Below, piece after piece: positions 8,206-14,390 of a stretch of DNA of 64,000 nucleotides. The stretch lies in NCBI RefSeq assembly GCF_008298035.1, contig NZ_CP042910.1:7006001-7070000 (forward strand), in the 5' to 3' direction. Origin of the DNA: Gimesia maris. Its GTDB lineage: Bacteria > Planctomycetota > Planctomycetia > Planctomycetales > Planctomycetaceae. Under the pieces are notes generated by a model. That model had not been told where the DNA came from, made no database searches, and saw only the letters and a program-made list of their open reading frames with translations. Positions within the stretch are counted from its first letter, which is position 1, and each line of letters starts with the position of its first letter. Position numbers and translations under genes: made by a program.

Positions 8206-8800
8206 AGTGGTGGCGAATCTTCCTGCGTCTGCCTGGAAACGGATGAGTGTTGCGGAAGGAAGTCAGGGACCACGCCTCTACGAATATGCAGAAATCACAG
8301 TCTGGTTTTCCGAACAGTCGCGTCCGACTGATCGGCGGGAACGGCTGCTTGTTCGCCGTTCTGTGGGACAAGATTCGGAATTAAAATATCAACGCTCCAA
8401 TGCACCCGCTGAGATTCCCCTGAAGAAGTTAGCGGAAGTCGGTGGCAGCCGCTGGTGCATTGAAAAGAACTTTCAGAGTGGTAAAGGCGAATGTGGGCTG
8501 GATGAATACGAAACGCGCGGCTGGATCGGTTGGCACCATCACACCTGCCTGTCTATGCTGGCGTTACTGTTTTTAACCTTGCAGAAACAGCGGCTGGGAA
8601 AAAAACATCCGGGCCTGACTGTTCCGGAAGTCCGTAACATTCTCAGGCATCTGCTATATACAAGAGACTGGACCCCGGCAGTACTCGTCGAATGGAGTCA
8701 ATGGCGAATCGCCCGCAACCAGATCGCAAAACACTGCCACGAACAAAGAAGAAAAAAAGAACTACGAAGACGCACTAGAAAACGTAAACAGGCGCTGTAG
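8138..8800 (+). pseudogene. IS701/IS4-type transposase, C-terminal fragment
   Basis: The frame ending at 8800 reads LPASAWKRMSVAEGSQGPRLYEYA, then RERLLVRRS, then RWCIEKNFQSGKGECGLDEYE, then WHHHTCLSMLALLFL. This is the C-terminal half of an IS701-family DDE transposase, with the catalytic-glutamate region 'IEKNFQSGKGE.GLDEYE'. There is no start codon or N-terminal half. The fragment is fused at its 5' side to the interrupted gene at 7672. The frame continues upstream to 7844 only by chance, out of phase with that gene. A basic tail (RRKKELRRRTRKRK) precedes the stop. Confidence 0.85.
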
Positions 8801-8851
8801 TACTAAAAAGCACCACCAAATGGTTTTGCATCACTTTGATCAAGTAGTTTG

Positions 8852-9041
8852 GGGGGATCGATGAAGGAAGTTGTCATGCTGGATGATCCTGACGGAGAGG
8901 AGTGGATCAACATCTGCTGTCATTTCAGTCTTCCCTCAATCATTTCATTTGTAATTGCTTTTCCTGATGTGTCAATTGATAATTGACACAATTCCTGATC
9001 GGTTTAGAATGAATCTAATTCTGTTGATCAATAGTTATCCG
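8852..9041 (+). repeat. leader repeat, copy B (190 bp)
   Basis: Diverged copy of 6565-6756. It has a perfect 8-bp hairpin (TGTCAATT, loop GAT, AATTGACA, 8969-8987). A second, imperfect hairpin (9,000-9,030) replaces the perfect one of copy A. The repeat ends in GTTATCC (9034-9040), an R'-type box, 31 bp before the next gene. The sequence differs in the hairpin stems while a fold is kept, which would fit selection on structure. Confidence 0.7.
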
Positions 9042-9071
9042 TCTCTAGATCTCTACTTTTGCGAGATACTC

Positions 9072-9548
9072 ATGTTGAAAACGATTGCTCTATTTGCCGT
9101 TCTCGTGTCATTCCTGCTTTATCCTGGCGAACAACTCCACGCTCAAGAGTCGGCACCGCAGCTGGAGTTTCGACTGGCGGACGACACCGAAACGACCGGG
9201 TGGCAGAAGATGGAAGTTCGTGGCAGCGACAAGACGGTATTCGTCTCCAACGAAGTTTCACTGCACGGTGGCCACATCGAAAAAGTGTCGTTCTACAAAG
9301 ATCTGAACGGGAATCCGTCGGTTGGGCTAACCTTGACCGAGGATGGCGCAAAGGTGATGAAAGAAACAACCTCAAAAAATCAGAACAAGAAGCTCGCCAT
9401 TTTACTCAACGGCAAGGTTATTAATGCTCCAACTATTCGATCGACAATCGCTAAGGAAGTACAGATCACGGGACGGTTCGACAAAGACGATCTACTAACG
9501 TTCTTTCACGCAATTGTCCTGCGGGAACTGCCAGCAAGCGACGGATAA
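9072..9548 (+). CDS. secreted stand-alone SecD P1-head-like domain protein
   Basis: I start at the ATG at 9072 because it opens a clear signal peptide (MLKTIALFAVLVSFLLYPG..HAQ). A longer upstream frame lies in the leader repeat. The mature part of about 130 residues carries the SecDF P1 head pattern 'NPSVGLTLTEDGAKVMKETTS', then 'KKLAILLNGKVINAPTI', then 'ITGRF'. SecD itself is a large membrane protein of the Sec complex; this protein has only the periplasmic domain, so a Sec role does not follow. Planctomycetes have other stand-alone copies of this domain. It lies between leader copy B and attC-like site 3, whose left box overlaps its stop codon. Confidence 0.8.
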   Translation: MLKTIALFAVLVSFLLYPGEQLHAQESAPQLEFRLADDTETTGWQKMEVRGSDKTVFVSNEVSLHGGHIEKVSFYKDLNGNPSVGLTLTEDGAKVMKETTSKNQNKKLAILLNGKVINAPTIRSTIAKEVQITGRFDKDDLLTFFHAIVLRELPASDG

Positions 9549-9630
9549 CAATGTCGTATTCACGGAAGACGGCAGCACGCGATTACAAATTGTAAATCCT
9601 TCACTGTCCCGTTGAACCGTGCCATTATCG
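9543..9630 (+). other. attC-like recombination site 3
   Basis: The left box is GGATAAC (9543-9549, overlapping the TAA stop of the preceding gene) and the right box is ATTATCG (9624-9630). TCACGG (9561-9566) pairs with CCGTTGA (9609-9615) leaving one extra base. The left half matches sites 2 and 4. It is more degraded than site 1. Confidence 0.55.
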
Positions 9631-9831
9631 GGCTGAAACGACTGTCGGAGAACTTCGACATTTGACGCTGTTCAACCCGGGCTGGTCCTTACTACTTTGC
9701 CGATGAAGACCTTTTCTTGCTCCACAACTGGCCGCGGAAAGAGCAAGCCATAGATAACAATTGGTGCCAGGACTAACCGTCTTGAGTGATTCTGTTCGTG
9801 AAAACGTTCGCTGATATGCTCCCTTTAACCG
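9631..9831. other. non-coding stretch inside the island
   Basis: No gene is seen. It contains one copy of a 21-bp direct repeat (9783-9803) whose second copy overlaps the stop codon of the LRR gene (11654-11674), and an isolated GATAACAATTGG (9752-9763) resembling the left end of an attC-like site. Confidence 0.4.
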
Positions 9832-10005
9832 AAGCCAGAAATTGATATACAATTCAGGTTTCTGGATAATTAAAATGGAGGCGAATACGCCCACGAAACG
9901 TCATTCATCCCGGAAACGACTATTGAAACTTTCCGCGTAACCGTTTTGCCAAGGCGACCATTGTTTGCACAACTCGGGAAACGGAATTTCTGAGCCGCCC
10001 TGATG
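9832..10005 (-). pseudogene. IS3-family transposase remnant
   Basis: The minus strand reads SPWQNGYAESFNSRFRDE followed at once by an in-frame TGA (9903-9901), then degenerate sequence. PWQNGYAESFNSRFRDE is the diagnostic end of the IS3/IS2 DDE domain around its catalytic glutamate. Nothing upstream or downstream makes a protein. It differs from the IS3 remnant at 6031, so at least two different IS3 elements inserted here. Confidence 0.75.
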
Positions 10006-10225
10006 AATTTGCCCTCCAGATATTGCAAGTGCTGTCTTGATGGTACAATGTGTCGAAGAGTCGTGAAAATTGAGCTGTATAAATACAACGGAACCTTTTC
10101 AAGAATCAGTCTTCCATAGAAACTGAGTTGCCCCATGAGAGAAATCATGGCAGAACCGAGAGCCAGATGCCGTTGGTATCAGTTCAGCCTGCGAGCAGAA
10201 CGAAAGTAAGAGAGGATCTACTGAC

Positions 10226-11656
10226 GTGGCCGCACCGAAACGAACCGAAAAGACCGGCCGTGAGGATTCCCGGCGTGTGCATTGGATCGTGATCGTCATC
10301 ATCGGCATAGGACTCGCAGTGCTTGTCGGCGTCCTGTGGCACTCTGTTGACATCGCGCGCCAAGCGGCACTTCACTCCAGTTGCAGTTGGCCCGTGGGCA
10401 AGTTGCACCTCGCGATGCACAACTATCATGCAGTCCACGGCCACTTCCCACCCGCCTTCCTGGCTGACGAGGATGGCACACCTATTCACAGTTGGCGGGT
10501 TCTCATCCTACCGTACATAGATGAACAACAGCTCTACGATGCTTACAGTTTCGACGAGCCATGGAATGGGCCGAACAACATTCGCCTGGCCCACAAGATG
10601 CCCGAGACCTACCATTGTCCCAGCGAGCCAGAATCGGACTCGATGACGAACTACGTTGTCATTGTTGGGAAGGACACCGCGTTCCCGTTCGACCAGCCGA
10701 CGTCATATGAGGACTTTCGTGACGGGCGTGACAACACCATTCTTGTGGCTGAGATTGCCGACTCGGTTATCTTCTGGACCGAGCCCCGCGACCTCGCGGC
10801 CGACACCATGAGCTCTACCGTCAACCACGAATCGCTGCCGAGCATTTCCAGTGCGCGCCGCCGAGGGCCGTTCGTGAACACGGCCGGTCCCATCACTTCT
10901 CATTCCTTGAGTCACAACCTCGACCCCGAGACACTCAGGGCGTTCACCACAATTGCGGCGGGCGATGAGATTTCCATGGTGGAGTTTCGCGACACCGGAT
11001 TCGAGAGTCTTGGTCACAGTGCGGTCACCGATCAGATTCTGCGAGACTTCAACTACTGGAACAAGGTTAGCGGTCTCTGGCTCAGTCGCTCCAAGGTCAC
11101 GGATGCCGGCATCGAGTACCTGCGGGGTGCAACACGTCTCTATTCGTTGAACCTGAGCGGTACCGAAGTGACCGATGCAACCCTGGAGCACCTAAAGGGG
11201 CTGCCTGAGCTGCATTCCGTCAATCTCCGCGGCACGCAAGTATCCCCTCGTGGTGTACTGGAATTGATCGCGTCGTCAGATTCCATGCAGATCGCGTTCC
11301 CAGGAGGGTGGGTGTGGAAGCTCGAAAACGCGCATGGGTTTCAGTTGAAGTTGAGCAGTCCTGCGGTTACAGGAGAACTGTTGAAACTCTTCGGAACCGT
11401 TCGAGTTCAGGCTTACTTAGATCTGGACGGAATCGCATTGACGGACGAAGGCCTGGCGAGCCTCGGGGGGTTCGAAGATTTGCGAACACTACGGATTTCC
11501 AACACGCAGATTTCCAGCGCCGGCCTGAATCACCTGGCCGGGCTTGCCAGTCTCCGGGAGTTGGACCTCCGCGGCTCAGCGGTTGCCGACGAAGATATCA
11601 ATAAACTCCAGCGAGCGTTGCCGAACTGCAAGATAGACTGGAACGAGACGAAGTGA
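10226..11656 (+). CDS. DUF1559-like domain fused to leucine-rich repeats, membrane anchored
   Basis: This is a 476-residue protein starting at GTG (10226) after GAGAGGATC. Residues 22-40 are a transmembrane anchor (IVIVIIGIGLAVLVGVLW). Residues 50-240 resemble the planctomycete DUF1559 (pilin-like, 'SBP_bac_10') domain: 'LHLAMHNYHAVHGHFPPA', 'SWRVLILPYIDEQQLYDAY', 'FRDGRDNTILVAE'. From about residue 285 there are leucine-rich repeats of the 'VTDAGIEYLRGATRLYSLNLSGTEVTDATLEHL' kind, interrupted by a non-repeat section and resuming at the C-terminus. DUF1559 proteins normally follow a pilin-like methylation signal, absent here. It would face the periplasm; its function is unknown. The stop codon lies in a 21-bp repeat shared with 9783-9803. 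Confidence 0.8.
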   Translation: MAAPKRTEKTGREDSRRVHWIVIVIIGIGLAVLVGVLWHSVDIARQAALHSSCSWPVGKLHLAMHNYHAVHGHFPPAFLADEDGTPIHSWRVLILPYIDEQQLYDAYSFDEPWNGPNNIRLAHKMPETYHCPSEPESDSMTNYVVIVGKDTAFPFDQPTSYEDFRDGRDNTILVAEIADSVIFWTEPRDLAADTMSSTVNHESLPSISSARRRGPFVNTAGPITSHSLSHNLDPETLRAFTTIAAGDEISMVEFRDTGFESLGHSAVTDQILRDFNYWNKVSGLWLSRSKVTDAGIEYLRGATRLYSLNLSGTEVTDATLEHLKGLPELHSVNLRGTQVSPRGVLELIASSDSMQIAFPGGWVWKLENAHGFQLKLSSPAVTGELLKLFGTVRVQAYLDLDGIALTDEGLASLGGFEDLRTLRISNTQISSAGLNHLAGLASLRELDLRGSAVADEDINKLQRALPNCKIDWNETK

Positions 11657-11741
11657 GTGATTCTGTTCGTGAAACTCATACGATTTATGGATTCCGAAAA
11701 ATATACCGGTTTAGCTGGCGCATTATTTTGGTCTGACTCAC

Positions 11742-11942
11742 GTGTCCCTTGTTCTACTGTTTGGAGACGCCCTCTTGAGTACGATCAAGTATTCACTCGC
11801 AGGTGGTCTGTCTGGGCCACTTTTGCTTATTGTTATGATTTCTAGATCAGACGACGCAGAAAGCGGAATGGGCTACACTCTGATTCCGGTTGTGTTCTTG
11901 GCTTTTTTCCGGATAAGATTTGTGTTTGAATTTGTGTGTTAA
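11742..11942 (+). CDS. possible small membrane protein
   Basis: This is a GTG-started 66-residue frame with two hydrophobic stretches (residues 16-32 and 45-65) joined by a polar loop. There is no ribosome site and no recognised family. The frame upstream is closed, so it may equally be the end of a decayed gene. It is listed because the hydrophobic pattern is regular and the surrounding 400 bp hold nothing else. Confidence 0.3.
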   Translation: MSLVLLFGDALLSTIKYSLAGGLSGPLLLIVMISRSDDAESGMGYTLIPVVFLAFFRIRFVFEFVC

Positions 11943-12052
11943 TATTTTTCCGACAGATAAAGGAATAAAGGGGTCAACGACTGTCTTGGATATTGTCAAG
12001 AAGAGTAAAGGAACTGGTTGTATGACTGGTTCTTTATAAGTGATGGGGGCAA

Positions 12053-12469
12053 GTGTCAGTGAACGAAGCAGACGAAATCGATGAAGCCTATCTCGATGAA
12101 CTGGATCGGCAATTCTTTACGAACATTGACGCGATTACGGATTCCGCCCTGTCGCTTTTGACGATACGCAACGCGAAACCAAAGTTGATTCGGTTCTTCG
12201 AGTGGTTTGCCAGATGGAGCCGCAGGACGATCAACGGAAAAGGAGAACCGGATTTTCCCACGTGGCTCGCACGCCTTACCCGTATGTCGAATTCAATGAA
12301 AAAGAAACGGTACGCTGCAGACCCGATGGCAGGAATCGCAGTCATGATCGGCGACCTGATGGACGATATCGCTTACGTCGGAACTAAACAGCAGCATGTG
12401 GACCGGTCACTGGAAATACTTGGTCTGCTGAAGAACCTGTCAGAAGAAACATCACAGGGAAACACCTGA
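12053..12469 (+). CDS. unknown 138-residue helical protein
   Basis: The GTG start at 12053 follows GGGGGCAA; a second in-frame GTG lies two codons later. The protein is charged and largely helical, acidic at the N-terminus (NEADEIDEAYLDELD) and basic in the middle (RWSRRTINGK, SMKKKRY), with no signal peptide or membrane segment. I recognise no family. Its stop codon is followed within 3 bp by the left half of an attC-like site (12466-12499), so it has the same gene-plus-site layout as the genes at 6765, 7180 and 9072. It is the last gene before the tRNA-Pro. Confidence 0.6.
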   Translation: MSVNEADEIDEAYLDELDRQFFTNIDAITDSALSLLTIRNAKPKLIRFFEWFARWSRRTINGKGEPDFPTWLARLTRMSNSMKKKRYAADPMAGIAVMIGDLMDDIAYVGTKQQHVDRSLEILGLLKNLSEETSQGNT

Positions 12470-12499
12470 CAACAATCGGTTGCACCGGAGTCTCGTTGA
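12466..12499 (+). other. left half of an attC-like site (site 4, truncated)
   Basis: TGACAACAAT, then GGTTGCACCGGAGTC, matches the left half of sites 2 and 3 (pattern GGATAACAAT.CG.TGCACCGGAGTC) and overlaps the stop codon of the gene before it. No right half or pairing arm is visible, so the site is cut short. Confidence 0.5.
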
Positions 12500-12630
12500 A
12501 CAACATAGAAAGCACCCTCCCATGCGATTTCAGGGGAGGATAAATAGAAATCTGCCCACACCTGAGGTTCAGGGGGCAAGAGAGGCAACTTCAGGTTGCC
12601 AGGAGGCGAACGAATCACATCTGGAAAAAC

Positions 12631-12668
12631 AAAGGCTTACGGACCTTAAATCAAGTCCGTAAGCCTTT
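12631..12668 (-). terminator. hairpin terminator after tRNA-Pro
   Basis: A perfect 14-bp inverted repeat (AAAGGCTTACGGAC with its complement) around a 10-base loop. On the minus strand it is followed by GTTTTTCC, so it ends the tRNA-Pro transcript. It could also work for plus-strand transcripts. Confidence 0.8.
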
Positions 12669-12688
12669 ATTATATAACAACTTAAAAG

Positions 12689-12763
12689 TCGGGGCGACAC
12701 GATTCGAACGTGCGACCTCTGCGTCCCAAACGCAGCGCTCTAGCCAAGCTGAGCTACGCCCCG
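12689..12763 (-). tRNA. tRNA-Pro (anticodon TGG)
   Basis: This is a full cloverleaf of 75 bases without encoded CCA. The acceptor stem CGGGGCG pairs with CGCCCCG (discriminator A), the D arm is GCTC/GAGC, the anticodon arm is CTGCG-TTTGGGA-CGCAG with anticodon TGG, and the T arm is GCACG-TTCGAAT-CGTGT. It reads CCA proline codons. The 3' end points toward the island, and 31 of 32 bases from its anticodon and T arms recur at 4449-4480. Confidence 0.95.
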
Positions 12764-12883
12764 CAACTTAATCAGAGGCACAGTTTAGAGAGACAGGGAG
12801 AAGCCGTCAATGGTTCTCTATGCTCTCTTCTAAAAATATGTAACCTCTGGTAATGCAAGCAGATATTTAAACCATCATCAGCA

Positions 12884-14377
12884 TTAAGCGAGGATTTCTT
12901 TAATCAAATTTCCATGAACGTCAGTCAGGCGACGATCGAGACCATTATTATAGTATGTCAGCTTATCATGCTGGAAACCGAGCAGATGCAACGCGGTCGC
13001 GTAGAAATCCCAGACGGTGGTCGGATTGAGCTCGGCCCGGCGACCGAATTCGTCAGTGGCACCATAGCTGGTGCCCCCTTTAATACCGGCGCCCATCATC
13101 CAGCAGGTGAAGCCGTCCGGATTGTGATCGCGGCCGAGCGTCCCCGACTGATGTGTGGGCATGCGACCGAATTCAGTCGTCCAGAGGACCAGCGTTTCGT
13201 CGAGGAGCCCGCGCTGCTTTAAATCGGTGAGCAGCGCCGCCGTCGGTTGATCGAAGATGGGACAGTGCCGTTCGTAGTCGGCTTTGAGGGTCTTGTGTGC
13301 GTCCCAGTTCAACAGGCCATCCACGCCTGATGCCCGCGAGGAACAGTATAAGTTCAGATAGCGCACGCCCCGCTCCAGGAACCGTCGCGCGAGCAGACAG
13401 TTGCGCGCGTAAGCCGCTTTCAGCTTATTCGGGTCTCCCGTGCCGTACTGTTCGTGGATGGATTTGGGCTCGGAAGCGAGATTCGAAACTTCTGGTGCCG
13501 ACAGCTGCATGCGGGCTGCAAGTTCGTAGGCTTCGATGCGCGCCTGCAGATCGGTGTTGCCCGGCCTCTGTTCGGCGTGTTTCTGATCGAGGAACTTTAA
13601 GAACTCACGCGTGGCTTTCTCTTCTTTGGGAGAAATCCCCTCGGGAATTTTCAGATTGCGAATGGGAGACTGCGCGTTCATCACGATCGCCTGATGCTGG
13701 GCGGGGAGGAAGCCGTTGCTCCAGTTGGCTTTGCCGTTAGGGGGTTCGCCGCGGATATCGGGAATGGCGATGTAGGCGGGCAGGTTTTCATTTTCACTGC
13801 CGAGTGCATAACCGAGCCAGGCACCTGCGCTGGGATAGCCTTCGGTATCGTGGCCGGTATTCATGAACACACAACCGGGACCATGCGTGTTGGTTTTGGT
13901 GGTCATCGAATGAATGAAGGCGATGTCATCGACGTGGCGAGACATGTGAGGCAGCATGGTCGTACACATTTTGCCCGTCTCTCCCCGGGGTTTGAACGCC
14001 CAGGGACTTTTCATGAGGTTGCCGTTTTTCCCCTGAAAGCTGACGAAGTTCTCTTCGCCGGGCAGCGGCTTGCCGTGATACTTTTCCAGGCTGGGTTTGT
14101 GTTCCCACAAATCCATGTGCGAGGCGGCGCCGGGGCAGAAGATCTGCAGGACCCGTTTGGCTTTTGGCGGGAAATGTGTTTCATCGACGCCGGGCTGCCA
14201 GTCTTTGTTCTGTTTTGTATTCCCCGGTTTGGCATTCGCGGCTGACAGATCGTTGAGAAGCAGGTTCGTCAGTCCGAGACCGGCCATGCCTGTATAGACG
14301 CTGGAAAAAAACGAACGGCGGGAATGCACCTGCTGCAACAGACGTCGCGTCGTGAATTGTTCAAACGGATTCAACAT
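12884..14377 (-). CDS. DUF1501 family protein, exported, sulfatase/phosphatase-like fold
   Basis: This is a 497-residue protein from ATG at 14377 (a GTG three codons earlier is also possible). The N-terminus 'MLNPFEQFTTRRLLQQVHSRRSFFSS' followed by a hydrophobic stretch is a twin-arginine-like export signal, as usual for DUF1501. Family blocks seen: 'FCPGAASHMDLWEHKPSLEKYHGKPLPGEE', 'HVDDIAFIHSMTTKTNTHGPG.VFMNTG', 'EFGRMPTHQ', 'GRDHNPDGFTCWMMGAGIKGG'. The fold is related to alkaline phosphatase/sulfatase, but the biochemical role is not established. It follows the DUF1549/DUF1553 gene by 13 bp. These two families are found as neighbours throughout the Planctomycetes, which points to joint work at the cell envelope. 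Confidence 0.92.
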   Translation of the reverse strand: MLNPFEQFTTRRLLQQVHSRRSFFSSVYTGMAGLGLTNLLLNDLSAANAKPGNTKQNKDWQPGVDETHFPPKAKRVLQIFCPGAASHMDLWEHKPSLEKYHGKPLPGEENFVSFQGKNGNLMKSPWAFKPRGETGKMCTTMLPHMSRHVDDIAFIHSMTTKTNTHGPGCVFMNTGHDTEGYPSAGAWLGYALGSENENLPAYIAIPDIRGEPPNGKANWSNGFLPAQHQAIVMNAQSPIRNLKIPEGISPKEEKATREFLKFLDQKHAEQRPGNTDLQARIEAYELAARMQLSAPEVSNLASEPKSIHEQYGTGDPNKLKAAYARNCLLARRFLERGVRYLNLYCSSRASGVDGLLNWDAHKTLKADYERHCPIFDQPTAALLTDLKQRGLLDETLVLWTTEFGRMPTHQSGTLGRDHNPDGFTCWMMGAGIKGGTSYGATDEFGRRAELNPTTVWDFYATALHLLGFQHDKLTYYNNGLDRRLTDVHGNLIKEILA

Positions 14378-14390
14378 AAGGTTCACCAGT

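Noticed and set aside
8861..8986. A 42-codon frame starting MKEVVMLDDPDGEEW in leader copy B.
   Set aside because: Copy A breaks the frame at once with stops and indels, so the repeat is not conserved as protein.
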